A stretch of 64,000 nt of DNA from Homoserinibacter sp. GY 40078 (GCF_008017545.1 NZ_VRTZ01000002.1:310001-374000), one strand, 5' to 3'. Positions 17,079 to 26,654 are shown, numbered from the stretch's first letter. Made by a program: numbers and translations. Notes: generated by a model not told the origin, from the letters alone.

Positions 17079-17106
17079 TCAGACGAGGGCCCGACGGAAA
17101 AGGTTG
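17079..17106 (-). promoter_or_regulatory. Candidate ECF promoter (CAACC-N16-CGTCTGA)
   Basis: On the minus strand CAACC (-35), 16 nt, then CGTCTGA (-10), about 21 nt before the sigma GTG. AAC/CGTC elements with this spacing are typical ECF promoters, so self-activation is plausible. Confidence 0.45.
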
Positions 17107-17141
17107 GGGGTGGACGGCCCGCGAGGCCAGTAAATTATCGG

Positions 17142-17214
17142 TGCCCTCGACACGATTCGAACGTGCGACTTCTTCCTCCGGAGGGAAGCGCTCTATCCAC
17201 TGAGCTACGAGGGC
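17142..17214 (-). tRNA. tRNA-Arg (anticodon CCG)
   Basis: Full cloverleaf on the minus strand, 73 nt including discriminator A. Acceptor GCCCTCG/CGAGGGC, D stem GCTC/GAGC, anticodon stem CTTCC/GGAAG around loop CTCCGGA, giving anticodon CCG which reads CGG; T arm GCACG-TTCGAAT-CGTGT with one G-T pair. CCA is not encoded. It is a single gene, 1.5 kb from argS, the gene for its own synthetase. Confidence 0.97.
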
Positions 17215-17271
17215 GCGCGAGACCTAGGCTAGCAGCATGCGATCCCGCCACCTGCCGCTCCACCATCGGTC

Positions 17272-18072
17272 ATGAGCCTGCGGCGGGAGGTGCGCACAAG
17301 CCTCACCTTCCAGGTGGATGACCCGACCGCGTTCGTCCTCGCACTCGAAGTCGCCGAGGGGGTTCCGGCGGCCGTCGAGTCCCTTCGGGTGCGCCTCGAT
17401 GGCGCCACGATCGAGACGCGCCCCACGCGCGAGGATCACGGCACGCGGCTGGCGCTCTTCGAAGCGACGCCCGGCATCCTCCAGGTGGATTACGCCGCGA
17501 CCGTTATCGGGCGGGCGGAACCGGCTCCCGTCGACCCGCTCGACGAGGTCGTCTACCTGCGACCCAGCAGGTATGTGCAGTCGGATGCACTGACCGGGGT
17601 TGCGCGCAGCACCTTCCCGGGTCTCGCCGGATGGCCGCTCGTCCGGGCGGTCGGCGACTGGGTGTACGACCAGCTCGACTATCGCCCGGAGGCCAGCTCA
17701 CCGACCGGGGGAGCGGTCGAGACGCTCGACGCGGGTGCCGGCGTGTGCCGCGACTTCGCCCACCTCACGGCTGCGATGCTCCGTGCTCTCGACGTGCCGG
17801 CTCGAGTGGTCGCCGTCTACGCGCCCGAGCTCGAGCCGATGGACCTGCATGCGGTCGTCGAGGCGCTCGTGGAAGGTCGTTGGGTGGTCGTCGACTCCAC
17901 GCGCCTGGCGCCGCGATCGGGCCTCGTGCGCATCGCGACGGGCCGCGACGCCGCCGATACCGCCTTCGAGACGAACACGCTCGCGGACGTCACGTTGCTC
18001 TCGATGGAGATCGACGCGCAGGCCGATGCCCCTCTCAGCGACGACCCGGACGAACCGGTCGAACTCAGCTGA
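17272..18072 (+). CDS. Transglutaminase-like (cysteine protease fold) protein
   Basis: 266-aa cytosolic protein of the bacterial transglutaminase-like family. The N-terminal beta domain (residues 1-100) is followed by the catalytic core: Cys in AGAGVCRDFAHL near residue 159, His in MDLHAVVEA near 196, Asp in WVVVDSTR near 208. The Cys-His-Asp triad is complete. Such proteins are proteases or amidases more often than cross-linkers. Neighbours give no clue to its substrate. Confidence 0.85.
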   Translation: MSLRREVRTSLTFQVDDPTAFVLALEVAEGVPAAVESLRVRLDGATIETRPTREDHGTRLALFEATPGILQVDYAATVIGRAEPAPVDPLDEVVYLRPSRYVQSDALTGVARSTFPGLAGWPLVRAVGDWVYDQLDYRPEASSPTGGAVETLDAGAGVCRDFAHLTAAMLRALDVPARVVAVYAPELEPMDLHAVVEALVEGRWVVVDSTRLAPRSGLVRIATGRDAADTAFETNTLADVTLLSMEIDAQADAPLSDDPDEPVELS

Positions 18073-18075
18073 GCG

Positions 18076-18092
18076 GATCGAGCCGCTCGATC
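18076..18092. terminator. Hairpin between convergent genes
   Basis: GATCGAG-CCG-CTCGATC, perfect 7-base stem, sits between the transglutaminase-like and lipoprotein stops and could end transcription from both sides. No T-tract. Confidence 0.4.
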
Positions 18093-18681
18093 AGGGCAGC
18101 GCCGAGAGCGCGTCGTTGACGAGCGGTTCCGCGTCGCCCGGCTCCTGGAAGTAGACGGACCGCGCGACGAGCCAGTAGGCCCCGTCGAACACGATCGCCT
18201 CGCCCTCGTCGCCCTGCACCTCGAAGTAGGCCTCGTCCCCGTAGGTCGGCACCATCGTGCTCGACTCGTACGCCTCGTTGGCGAGCCGCTCGAGGGTGCC
18301 GGCATCGAAGGACGCCACCGAGATGTCGATCGTCTCGCCGCTGGAGTTGTTGCGCCACCGGCAGGCGACGCCCTCCGATTCGAGCGCGGTCGCTGCCGCC
18401 GACCCCGCCTCCGGCTCCCACGAGGCGAGCAGGCTGAAGTTCGGGTTGAAGTCGTACATCTGCTGCAGTGTGATGAGCGAGCTGCAGGCGATGTCGACCG
18501 GATAGGTCGCGGGCTCCGCCGAGGGCGTGCCGCTCGGGGTGGGCGATGTCGACGGCGTGGGTGTTGTCGTCGCGCTCGGCGAGTCCGTCGGCTCCGGCGT
18601 CGGTGCGTAGCAGCCGGTCAGGACGAGACCCGCACCCGCGAGGATGGAGGCGAGGAGGACGGCGGAGGGGAGGCGTCGCAT
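18091..18681 (-). CDS. Lipoprotein, unknown function
   Basis: 196-aa secreted lipoprotein. Signal peptide [24 protein letters not shown] ends in the lipobox LTGC, so the Cys near residue 23 is lipidated and anchors it outside the membrane. A Pro/Ser/Thr-rich linker of about 35 residues follows, then a globular domain with a CSS...C pair and acidic surface, similar to unnamed actinobacterial lipoproteins. No known domain is recognised. Adjacent but divergent to argS. Confidence 0.8.
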   Translation of the reverse strand: MRRLPSAVLLASILAGAGLVLTGCYAPTPEPTDSPSATTTPTPSTSPTPSGTPSAEPATYPVDIACSSLITLQQMYDFNPNFSLLASWEPEAGSAAATALESEGVACRWRNNSSGETIDISVASFDAGTLERLANEAYESSTMVPTYGDEAYFEVQGDEGEAIVFDGAYWLVARSVYFQEPGDAEPLVNDALSALP

Positions 18682-18729
18682 TCCTCTATTGTCACCCCGA
18701 CCCTGCCGAAGAGCTGGAAGCGCCTCGGT

Positions 18730-18735
18730 TAGGAT
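18730..18735 (+). promoter_or_regulatory. -10 box TAGGAT, leaderless start of argS
   Basis: TAGGAT followed by 8 nt and the GTG at 18744, the first codon of argS. Confidence 0.5.
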
Positions 18736-18743
18736 CGGACCTC

Positions 18744-20405
18744 GTGAATCCCGCCGAACTCGCCGCCGTCCTGCTCGATCTCGCACGCCGGGCGGCCGCG
18801 ACGCGAGGCACCGACCCCGATTCGATCGCACCGGACGACGTCACGCTCGAACGCCCCCGCAACCGCGACCACGGCGACTGGGCCTCGAACGCGGCTCTCA
18901 AGCTCGGCAAGCGCCTCGGAGTCGCTCCGCGTGAGCTCGCGGACGAGCTCGCGGCGGCGCTCGCGGAGGTGCCGGGGATCGCCGGTGCCGAGGTCGCCGG
19001 GCCCGGCTTCATCAACATCCGCCTGGACGCGGCAGCGGCAGGCGCCCTCGCCCAGGCGATCCTCGACGCGGGCGACGCCTATGGGCGGGGCGGGCTCTAC
19101 GCCGGCGAGCGCATCAACCTGGAGTTCGTCTCGGCCAACCCCACGGGGCCCATCCACATCGGCGGCACCCGCTGGGCTGCCGTCGGCGACAGCCTCGCGC
19201 GCATCTTCGAGGCGCAGGGCGGCGACGTCTCGCGTGAGTACTACTTCAACGATCACGGCGCGCAGATCGATCGCTTCGCCCGGAGCCTCCTCGCCGCCCA
19301 CCTCGGTGAGCCCGCGCCCGAGGACGGGTACGGCGGCAGCTACATCCTCGACATCGCCGCACGCGTCGAGTCGGACTACCCCGGCGACCTCGGGGCGTTG
19401 CCGCGTGCAGAGCAGCAGGAGGTCTTCCGCGAGCTCGGCGTCTCGCAGATGTTCGGCGAGATCAAGTCGAGCCTGCACGACTTCGGGGTCGACTTCGACG
19501 TCTATTTCCATGAGAACTCGCTTCACGAGTCGGGTGCCGTGGAGCGCGCGGTGGCCCGCCTGCGCGAGCTCGGCCATATCTACGAGGCCGACGGCGCCAC
19601 GTGGCTGCGCACGTCCGAGTTCGGCGACGACAAGGACCGGGTCGTCATCAAGTCGGATGGTGAGCCGGCGTACATCTCCGGCGACCTCGCGTACTACCTC
19701 GACAAGCGCGAACGCGGCTTCGAGCGGTGCATCATCATGCTGGGCGCCGACCACCACGGCTACGTCAAGCGCCTCATGGCGATGACGGCAGCGTTCGGCG
19801 ACGTCCCCTACGTCAATCTCGAGATCCTCATCGGGCAGCTCGTGAACCTCGTCCGCGACGGCGAGCCGCTGCGGATGTCGAAGCGCGCCGGCACCGTCGT
19901 CACGATGGAGGACCTCGTCGATGCCGTGGGTGTCGACGCCGCCCGCTACGCGCTCGTGCGCAGCTCGATCGACTCGCAGGTCGACGTCGACCTCGACCTG
20001 CTCGCCAAGCGCACGAACGACAACCCGGTGTTCTACGTGCAGTACGCCCACGCCCGCACCCGCGCCGTGGCACGCAACGCCGAGGCCGCGGGGGTGGATC
20101 GCAGTGTGTTCGATCCTGCACTCCTCTCGCACGAGACGGAGAGCGTGCTGCTCGGCTCGCTCGCGGAACTCCCGCGGATCGTGCTGCAGGCAGCCGAGTA
20201 CCGCGAGCCGCACCGGATCGCGCGCTACCTCGAGGAGCTCGCCGGGGCCTACCACCGCTGGTACGACGCGTGCCGCGTGATCCCGCTCGGCGATGCCCCC
20301 GTCGAGGACCTTCACCGCACCCGGCTCGCCCTCAACGACGCCACCGGCCAAGTACTCCGCAACGGGCTGACGCTCCTCGGGGTCTCGGCACCCGACAGGA
20401 TGTGA
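18744..20405 (+). CDS. argS: Arginyl-tRNA synthetase
   Basis: 553-aa class I synthetase that charges tRNA-Arg. N-terminal tRNA-recognition domain (residues 1-110), HIGH-type motif PIHIGGTRW near 135, KMSKS-type motif RMSKRAG near 380 and the alpha-helical anticodon-binding domain with [18 protein letters not shown] start fits both homology and the -10 box 8 nt upstream. Full length. It heads the actinobacterial argS-lysA-hom-thrC-thrB-rho-prfA order. Confidence 0.97.
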   Translation: MNPAELAAVLLDLARRAAATRGTDPDSIAPDDVTLERPRNRDHGDWASNAALKLGKRLGVAPRELADELAAALAEVPGIAGAEVAGPGFINIRLDAAAAGALAQAILDAGDAYGRGGLYAGERINLEFVSANPTGPIHIGGTRWAAVGDSLARIFEAQGGDVSREYYFNDHGAQIDRFARSLLAAHLGEPAPEDGYGGSYILDIAARVESDYPGDLGALPRAEQQEVFRELGVSQMFGEIKSSLHDFGVDFDVYFHENSLHESGAVERAVARLRELGHIYEADGATWLRTSEFGDDKDRVVIKSDGEPAYISGDLAYYLDKRERGFERCIIMLGADHHGYVKRLMAMTAAFGDVPYVNLEILIGQLVNLVRDGEPLRMSKRAGTVVTMEDLVDAVGVDAARYALVRSSIDSQVDVDLDLLAKRTNDNPVFYVQYAHARTRAVARNAEAAGVDRSVFDPALLSHETESVLLGSLAELPRIVLQAAEYREPHRIARYLEELAGAYHRWYDACRVIPLGDAPVEDLHRTRLALNDATGQVLRNGLTLLGVSAPDRM

Positions 20406-20407
20406 CC

Positions 20408-21190
20408 ATGACCCAGGCGACCCCCGACCCGCTTGCCGCCCCCCGACGGCGGCGCTGGCCGTGGGTGCTCGTCGCTCTCCTCGTTGTCGTCGGCGCGCTC
20501 GTGGCCCTCGATCTCCTCGGCCGTCAGTGGGCGGAAGCGGCGATCGCCGACCGCGTCGCCGACGCCCTCGACGCGTCGGACGCGCAGGTCGAGGTGGAGA
20601 TCGGAGGTGGACCGCTGCTGCTGCAGCTCGCCACGGGGCGCCTCGCGCAGGTCGAGCTCGCCGTCGACGACCTCGAGGTGGGGCCGTTCACGGGTGAGCT
20701 CGATGTCGTGGCCGAGGGCGTGCCGCTCGATCTCGACGCAGCGACCACCAGCATCACCGCGAGGTATCTGATCCCCGAGGCGGCGCTCGAGAACGTCTCG
20801 TCGCAGCTCACGGGCGTCCCGCTCGCCTCGATCGCGCTCGACGAGCCCGAGATCGTGGTGAGCGGCAGCGTCACCGTGCTCGCCGCATCGATCCCGTTCG
20901 GGCTCGGGATCGAGCCGGATGCCCTCGACGGCGCGCTCGCGTTCCGCGTCACGAGCCTCCGGATCGCGAATCAGACCCTTCCCGTCGAAGATGCCGTCGG
21001 CGACCCGGTCTTCGGGTCACTCGCCGAGGCCCTGCTGCAGCAGCAGAGCGTGTGCGTCGCCGATCAGCTTCCCGCCGCGCTCGAGCTGAGCGGTGCGGAT
21101 GTCGTCGGCGACCGCGTGGTGCTCGAGTTCGACGCGTCGGGGGAGGCTGTCGGTTCGGATCGCTTCAGCACACGCGGAAGCTGCACGTGA
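20408..21190 (+). CDS. DUF2993 / LmeA-like phospholipid-binding protein
   Basis: 260-aa membrane-anchored or secreted protein. An Arg-rich start (APRRRRWPW) and one hydrophobic segment at residues 17-36 are followed by a beta-rich domain with GGGPLLLQLATGRLAQVELAVDDL, as in the DUF2993 family. LmeA of mycobacteria, in the same family, binds phospholipids and affects lipomannan length; applying that here is inference. It starts 3 nt after argS and its stop overlaps the next start (GTGA). Confidence 0.7.
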   Translation: MTQATPDPLAAPRRRRWPWVLVALLVVVGALVALDLLGRQWAEAAIADRVADALDASDAQVEVEIGGGPLLLQLATGRLAQVELAVDDLEVGPFTGELDVVAEGVPLDLDAATTSITARYLIPEAALENVSSQLTGVPLASIALDEPEIVVSGSVTVLAASIPFGLGIEPDALDGALAFRVTSLRIANQTLPVEDAVGDPVFGSLAEALLQQQSVCVADQLPAALELSGADVVGDRVVLEFDASGEAVGSDRFSTRGSCT

Positions 21191-21612
21191 CGGCTGCCCC
21201 GCCGCGGCTCCGCGCCTTCGCCTGGCGCTTCGCCGTCGCGGCCGTCGGCGTGGGAATCGCGGCGGCGATCGTGCTCGCTCTCGCGGGCGTCTCGACCACG
21301 GGCGACGGCCCCGAGCTGTTCGTCTCGCTGATCCCCGCGGTGCTGATCATCGGGATCGGGATGGGCATTCCGCCCGCACTGATCGGCCTTCTCGCGCTGT
21401 CGTTCGCCATCCGTCCGCCGAGGTCGCCGCGACGGGAGACGATCGCCGTGGTGGTGGGGGTCGTGATCGGGTCGTTCGCGTCGCCGACATTCTTCTACCC
21501 GGTTCTTCCCGCTATCGCCGTCGCGGTCGCGGTGGGGATCGCGCTCGTGCTGAGCGTCGTCGCCGCGCTGCTCGTCCGCGCGGTGTGGCGGGCGGCAGGC
21601 CGGCGCGAGTAA
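21187..21612 (+). CDS. Small membrane protein, unknown
   Basis: 141-aa protein with four hydrophobic segments (residues 13-32, 42-70, 85-105, 108-130) and positively charged ends. No family recognised. Its GTG overlaps the stop of the DUF2993 gene, so the two are probably made together. GC content and codon use match the surroundings. It could be a regulator or transporter subunit, but nothing in the sequence shows which. Confidence 0.65.
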   Translation: MTAAPPRLRAFAWRFAVAAVGVGIAAAIVLALAGVSTTGDGPELFVSLIPAVLIIGIGMGIPPALIGLLALSFAIRPPRSPRRETIAVVVGVVIGSFASPTFFYPVLPAIAVAVAVGIALVLSVVAALLVRAVWRAAGRRE

Positions 21613-21631
21613 CACCAGTAGGCCGCACGGC

Positions 21632-21637
21632 TAGACT
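21632..21637 (+). promoter_or_regulatory. -10 box TAGACT ahead of lysA
   Basis: TAGACT 76 nt before the lysA GTG. Unlike most genes in the window this would give a leader of about 70 nt before lysA. An ATG at 21695 in another frame lies in this leader. Confidence 0.35.
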
Positions 21638-21713
21638 GGCCGAGGCTTCAGGGGCCAATCCGGGTCCGCTCGCCTCACTTTCCTCGTCCCGACGATGTCC
21701 CTGTGGGGTTCCC

Positions 21714-23156
21714 GTGTCCGTCAATCCGCTCGCACCCGGCTGGCTCGCCCAGCCGGTCGACGCGAACGCGCTCGACGCAGGCATATGGCCGGCGCAGGCC
21801 GATCGTGCGGCGTCAGGAGCGATCGAGATCGCAGGAGTCCCGGCGACGGCGCTCCACGCGGCATACGGCACGCCTCTCTACGTCTTCGACGAGCAGGCGG
21901 TCCTCGATCGTGCCGCCGGGATCCGTGACGCCTTCACCGCTGCGTTCGCCTCGGCGGGGGCGGAGGTCGCCGTCTACTACGCGGGCAAGGCGTTCCTCTC
22001 GGTCGAGGTCGCGCGCTGGATGGCCGACGCGGGCCTGCGGATCGATGTCTGCACCGGCGGGGAGCTCGCTGTGGTGCTCACTGCGGGCGTCGACCCCGCA
22101 CGCATCGGATTCCACGGGAACAACAAGAGCCTCGACGAGATCGATCGGGCCGTCGAAGAGCGCGTCGGCGCGATCGTCATCGACAGTCTCGTGGAGATCG
22201 AGCGGGTCGCCGCGGCCGCCGAGCGGCACGGGCGCACCCAGCCGGTGAGGCTGCGGATCAACTCCGGTGTGCACGCCTCGACGCACGAGTACCTCGCCAC
22301 CGCGCGGGAGGATCAGAAGTTCGGTATCCCGATCGCGGATGCCGCCGAGGCGGTCGCCCGCATCCGTTCCCACGCGCAGCTGCGCTTCCTCGGGCTGCAT
22401 TCGCACATCGGGTCGCAGATCTTCGAGTCCGCAGGATTCGGAGAGGCCGCGCGTCGCCTGCTGGCACTGCACGCGGAGCTCCTCGAGGGCGGCGACGTTC
22501 CCGAGCTGAACCTCGGCGGCGGATTCGGCATCGCCTACACGAGCGTCGACCGGGTGACTCCGATCGAGCGGATCGCTCGCGAGCTCGCGGATGCGGTCGT
22601 CGCCGGGTGCGCCGAGCTCGGCATCCCCGTGCCGCGCATCGCCATCGAGCCCGGTCGGTACATCGTGGGTCCCGCCGGTGTCACCCTCTACGAGGTGGGC
22701 ACCGTCAAGGACGTCGTCGTCTCGGGCGAAGAGACCGCGGTCCGTCGCTACGTGAGCGTCGATGGCGGCATGAGCGACAACCTGCGCACCGCCCTCTACG
22801 GAGCCGACTACACGGTGCGGATCGCCAACCGGCGCTCCGACACGGACCCCGCGCTCGTGCGCGTGGCAGGCAAGCACTGCGAGTCGGGCGACATCGTCGT
22901 GCGCGACGACTACCTGCCGGGTGACGTGCAGCCCGGTGACCTGCTCGCCGTGCCCGCGACGGGGGCCTATTGCTGGTCGCTCGCGAGCAACTACAACTAC
23001 GTCGGGCGCCCCGCGGTCGTCGCCGTGCGCGACGGACGCAGCCGGGTGCTCATCCGCCGCGAGACGGAGCACGACCTGCTCCGTCGAGACGCGGGCTACT
23101 CGAGCGGAGCCGAAGAGGCAGAGCTCCGCATCCATCATCAGCCGGACGGAACATGA
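21714..23156 (+). CDS. lysA: Diaminopimelate decarboxylase
   Basis: 480-aa PLP enzyme that makes lysine from meso-diaminopimelate. PLP-binding Lys in VYYAGKAFLSVEVARW near residue 90; GGGFGIAY phosphate-binding glycine loop near 267; C-terminal CESGDIVVRDDYLPGD and GAYCWSLASNYN, with the substrate-binding Cys. GTG at 21714 begins the conserved N-terminal SVNPLAPGWL. The stop overlaps the hom ATG (ATGA), so the amino-acid genes are co-translated. Confidence 0.97.
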   Translation: MSVNPLAPGWLAQPVDANALDAGIWPAQADRAASGAIEIAGVPATALHAAYGTPLYVFDEQAVLDRAAGIRDAFTAAFASAGAEVAVYYAGKAFLSVEVARWMADAGLRIDVCTGGELAVVLTAGVDPARIGFHGNNKSLDEIDRAVEERVGAIVIDSLVEIERVAAAAERHGRTQPVRLRINSGVHASTHEYLATAREDQKFGIPIADAAEAVARIRSHAQLRFLGLHSHIGSQIFESAGFGEAARRLLALHAELLEGGDVPELNLGGGFGIAYTSVDRVTPIERIARELADAVVAGCAELGIPVPRIAIEPGRYIVGPAGVTLYEVGTVKDVVVSGEETAVRRYVSVDGGMSDNLRTALYGADYTVRIANRRSDTDPALVRVAGKHCESGDIVVRDDYLPGDVQPGDLLAVPATGAYCWSLASNYNYVGRPAVVAVRDGRSRVLIRRETEHDLLRRDAGYSSGAEEAELRIHHQPDGT

Positions 23157-24484
23157 TCGAATACCGAAACCTGCGCGTCGCCCTCCTCGGGGCGGGTTCC
23201 GTGGGAGCCCAGGTCGCCGCCCTCCTGCTCGAGCACCGGGACGAGCTCGCCGCTCGCGTCGGAGCCGGGCTCGAGCTCGTAGGGGTCGCGGTACGCGACG
23301 TCGACGCACCGCGGACGACCGAGATCCCGCGCGAACTGCTCACGACGGACGCGCATTCGCTCATCCTCGGTGCCGACATCGTCGTCGAGCTGATGGGCGG
23401 CATCGATCCCGCCCGTGAGTACCTGAAGCTCGCGCTCACCTCCGGGGCCGACGTCGTCACCGCCAACAAGGCGCTGCTCGCCACCCACGGTCCGGAGCTG
23501 TTCGCCATCGCCGAGCAGGTGGGGGCCCAGCTCTACTACGAGGCGGCCGTCGGTGGTGCGATCCCGATCATCCGGCCGCTGCGCGACAGCCTCGCGGGCG
23601 ACCGCGTCGACCGGATCCTCGGGATCGTGAACGGGACGACCAACTACATCCTCGACCGGATGGATCGCGAGGGCGACACCCTGGAGGGCGCGCTCGCGGT
23701 CGCCACCGAACTCGGGTACGCCGAGGCCGACCCCACCGCCGACATCGAGGGCTACGACGCCGCACAGAAGGCGGCGATCCTCGCGAGCCTCGCATTCCAC
23801 ACGACCGTCCCGGTCGATGCGGTGCATCGCGAGGGCATCACCGCCGTCACGCGCGACCAGGTGCTCGCGGCCCAGCGAAACGGATTCGTGGTCAAGCTCC
23901 TCGCCGTCTGCGAGCGGCTGACCGACCCGGACACCGGAGCAGAGGGTGTGAGCGCGCGCGTCCACCCCGCGCTGGTGCCCACGTCGCATCCGCTCGCCGC
24001 CGTGCACGGCGCGAACAACGCCGTGTTCGTCGAGGCGCACGCCGCGGGGAGCCTCATGTTCTACGGAGCGGGAGCCGGCGGCCTCCAGACCGCGTCAGCC
24101 GTGATGGGCGATCTCGTCTCCGCCGCTCGGCGTCACGTCGTGGGCGGGCCGGGCGTTGCGGAGTCGACGCACGCGAATGTGCCGATCCTCCCCATCAGCT
24201 CGGTGGTGACGCGGTACCAGATCACCCTCCAGGTGTTCGACCGCCCGGGAGTCCTCGCGCAGATCGCGACCATGTTCAGCGATCACGGCGTCTCGGTTGA
24301 GGCGGTCTCGCAGAGCGTGCGAACGGCTGAGCCGGGCGTGCAGGCGGGGGAGAGCTCCGGCGCTACGCTGGTCATCGGCACGCACCGGGCGACCGAGGCC
24401 TCGCTTGCCGCGACGGTCGCCGCGCTTGCCGACAGCCCCGTCGTCGAGCGCGTGGAGAGCGTGCTCCGGGTCGAAGGATTGTAG
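23153..24484 (+). CDS. hom: Homoserine dehydrogenase
   Basis: 443-aa enzyme reducing aspartate semialdehyde to homoserine, at the branch to threonine and methionine. NAD(P) motif VALLGAGSVGAQVA at residues 9-22; catalytic region GIVNGTTNYILDRM near 160 and EADPTADIEGYDAAQK near 190; C-terminal ACT domain (YQITLQVFDRPGVLAQIATMF, from about residue 355) that likely senses threonine. It follows lysA with a four-base overlap. Confidence 0.97.
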   Translation: MIEYRNLRVALLGAGSVGAQVAALLLEHRDELAARVGAGLELVGVAVRDVDAPRTTEIPRELLTTDAHSLILGADIVVELMGGIDPAREYLKLALTSGADVVTANKALLATHGPELFAIAEQVGAQLYYEAAVGGAIPIIRPLRDSLAGDRVDRILGIVNGTTNYILDRMDREGDTLEGALAVATELGYAEADPTADIEGYDAAQKAAILASLAFHTTVPVDAVHREGITAVTRDQVLAAQRNGFVVKLLAVCERLTDPDTGAEGVSARVHPALVPTSHPLAAVHGANNAVFVEAHAAGSLMFYGAGAGGLQTASAVMGDLVSAARRHVVGGPGVAESTHANVPILPISSVVTRYQITLQVFDRPGVLAQIATMFSDHGVSVEAVSQSVRTAEPGVQAGESSGATLVIGTHRATEASLAATVAALADSPVVERVESVLRVEGL

Positions 24485-24496
24485 GGACTGAACTTC

Positions 24497-25591
24497 ATGG
24501 CACATCAGTGGCGCGGGGTCCTGCGTGAGTACGCGGACCGTCTCGACGTGACCGAGGCGACACCGATCATCACCCTCGGCGAGGGCGGCACACCGCTCAT
24601 CCCGGCTGCAGCGCTGTCGGCGCGCACGGGCGCCGATGTCTGGGTCAAGTTCGAGGGCATGAACCCGACCGGATCCTTCAAGGACCGCGGCATGACGATG
24701 GCGGTCTCGAAGGCGGTCGAGCACGGCGCCAAGGCGATCATCTGCGCCTCGACGGGTAACACCTCCGCGTCGGCCGCCGCCTACGCGACCCACGCCGGCA
24801 TCACCGCGGCGGTGCTCGTGCCGGAGGGCAAGATCGCGATGGGCAAGCTCGCCCAGGCGATCGCGCACGGGGCGGAGCTGCTGCAGGTGCGCGGCAACTT
24901 CGACGACTGTCTCGACATCGCCCGCGACCTGGCGGCGAACTACCCGGTGCACCTCGTCAACTCGGTCAACAACGACCGCATCGAGGGGCAGAAGACGGCC
25001 GCATTCGAGGTCGTCGAGGTGCTCGGCGATGCTCCCGACTTCCACTTCATCCCGGTCGGCAACGCGGGGAACTACACGGCCTACACGCGTGGGTATCGCG
25101 AGGAGGCCGAGCGCGGAGCCGCGACCCGGCGTCCGCGGATGTTCGGGTTCCAGGCCGAGGGTTCGGCGCCCATCGTGCGCGGCGAAGTGGTGCGCGATCC
25201 CGACACCATTGCAAGCGCGATCCGCATCGGCAACCCCGCCTCCTGGGAGCTCGCACTGACCGCCAGGGATGAGACCGACGGCTACTTCGGCGCGATCAGC
25301 GACGCGAAGATCCTCGACGCGCACCGGATCCTGTCGAGCGAGGTCGGCATCTTCGTCGAGCCCGCCTCCGCCGCGAGCGTCGCGGGACTTCTCGACCGCG
25401 CCGAGGCGGGCGAGATCCCCGCCGGGTCACGGGTCGTCCTCACCGTGACCGGTCACGGCCTGAAGGACCCGCAGTGGGCGCTCCGCGGCGCAGACGGCTC
25501 CGACATCCAGCCCACGAGCGTCGCGGTCGATACGGACGAGATCGCCGGTGTTCTGGGGCTCGCGCGCGACGCCGCCGGAGCCTCTGCATGA
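24497..25591 (+). CDS. thrC: Threonine synthase
   Basis: 364-aa PLP enzyme turning phosphohomoserine into threonine. PLP Lys in NPTGSFKDRGMTMA near residue 58; SVNNDRIEGQKTAAFEV and PVGNAGNYTAYTRGY match the thrC core with the Gly/Asn loop. Full length for the short class. 12 nt after hom; its stop overlaps thrB (ATGA). Confidence 0.97.
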   Translation: MAHQWRGVLREYADRLDVTEATPIITLGEGGTPLIPAAALSARTGADVWVKFEGMNPTGSFKDRGMTMAVSKAVEHGAKAIICASTGNTSASAAAYATHAGITAAVLVPEGKIAMGKLAQAIAHGAELLQVRGNFDDCLDIARDLAANYPVHLVNSVNNDRIEGQKTAAFEVVEVLGDAPDFHFIPVGNAGNYTAYTRGYREEAERGAATRRPRMFGFQAEGSAPIVRGEVVRDPDTIASAIRIGNPASWELALTARDETDGYFGAISDAKILDAHRILSSEVGIFVEPASAASVAGLLDRAEAGEIPAGSRVVLTVTGHGLKDPQWALRGADGSDIQPTSVAVDTDEIAGVLGLARDAAGASA

Positions 25592-26526
25592 GCGTCGTCG
25601 GCCGCACCGTCACGGTGCGGGTGCCCGCGACGACCGCCAACCTCGGGCCGGGATTCGACACCCTGGGAATGGCGCTCGCGGTCTACGACGAGCTGCAGGT
25701 CTCGGCGGTCGCCGAGCCCGGCGTCGCTGTCGAGGTCCACGGAGTGGGCGAGGGCGAGGTGCCCGTCGACGAGACGAACCTGGTGGCGCGTTCCATCGTG
25801 CATGCCTTCGAAGCGGTCGGTCAGCCTGTGCCCGGTCTCCGGCTCGTCGCGCACAACACGATCCCGCACGGACGGGGCATGGGCTCGTCCGGCGCTGCGA
25901 TCGTTTCGGGGGTCATGGCGGCCAAGGGACTCCTCGAGGGAGTCGTCGACTTCGACGAGGAGCTGCTGCTGAAGCTCGCGACCGACCTCGAGGGCCACCC
26001 CGACAACGTCGCCCCGGCCTTGTTCGGCGGCCTCACGATCACCTGGGTGACCCCCGAGGGGCCGCGGTTCAAGAAGCTCTCGGTGCATCGCGGGGTGAGC
26101 CCCCTCGTGGCCGTCCCGGTCGAGCTCACGATGTCCACGGCCCTCGCGCGCAGCTTGCAGCCCGCATCCGTGCCGCATGAAGACGCGATCTTCAATGTCT
26201 CGCGGTCGGCACTGCTCATCGCCGCTCTCATTCAGAGCCCCGAGCTGCTGTTCGCCGCGACTGAGGACAAGCTCCACCAGAGCTACCGGGCGAGCGCCAT
26301 GCCCCAGACGGATGCGCTCATCCAGCTGCTCCGCGCCGACGGCCTCGCCGCTGTGGTTTCCGGAGCCGGGCCCTCGATCCTCGTGCTCGGAAGCGACCCG
26401 GGGGAGCGGTTGCGCGCCGCCGAGCTGATCGACGCGCGCGCCGAGTCGCCGTGGGAGTGCCTGATGCTGGCCGTCGACTTCCGGGGTGCTACAGTGGTGC
26501 TGCACTCGGACGACGCCGCGGCGTAA
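25588..26526 (+). CDS. thrB: Homoserine kinase
   Basis: 312-aa GHMP kinase that phosphorylates homoserine using ATP. N-terminal VRVPATTANLGPGFDTLGMAL, ATP loop PHGRGMGSSGAAIVSG near residue 92 and C-terminal VVSGAGPSILVLG, the third GHMP motif. It ends the aspartate-family cluster, 128 nt before rho. Confidence 0.97.
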   Translation: MSVVGRTVTVRVPATTANLGPGFDTLGMALAVYDELQVSAVAEPGVAVEVHGVGEGEVPVDETNLVARSIVHAFEAVGQPVPGLRLVAHNTIPHGRGMGSSGAAIVSGVMAAKGLLEGVVDFDEELLLKLATDLEGHPDNVAPALFGGLTITWVTPEGPRFKKLSVHRGVSPLVAVPVELTMSTALARSLQPASVPHEDAIFNVSRSALLIAALIQSPELLFAATEDKLHQSYRASAMPQTDALIQLLRADGLAAVVSGAGPSILVLGSDPGERLRAAELIDARAESPWECLMLAVDFRGATVVLHSDDAAA

Positions 26527-26613
26527 CCCGGCGTGAGAGTGCATCTCACCGGCAATCGCCAACCGTAGTTCTGCATATCCATGCAACCCGACCGCAACCG
26601 GCGAAGCCCCGTA

Positions 26614-26635
26614 CCCGGGCTGTTCTGTGCCCGGG
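26614..26635 (+). promoter_or_regulatory. Hairpin in the rho leader
   Basis: CCCGGGC-TGTTCTGT-GCCCGGG, perfect 7-base stem, in the 128-nt gap before rho, ending 5 nt before an AAAGGA ribosome-site-like sequence. Rho genes are often autoregulated in their leaders; a role here is inferred. Confidence 0.4.
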
Positions 26636-26654
26636 CCGAAAGGACGATCCAGTC

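Noticed and set aside
21695-21928. Short frame starting in the lysA leader as a possible leader peptide
   Set aside because: It runs 200 bases into lysA in another frame, is Arg-rich and has no run of Lys codons that would suggest attenuation.
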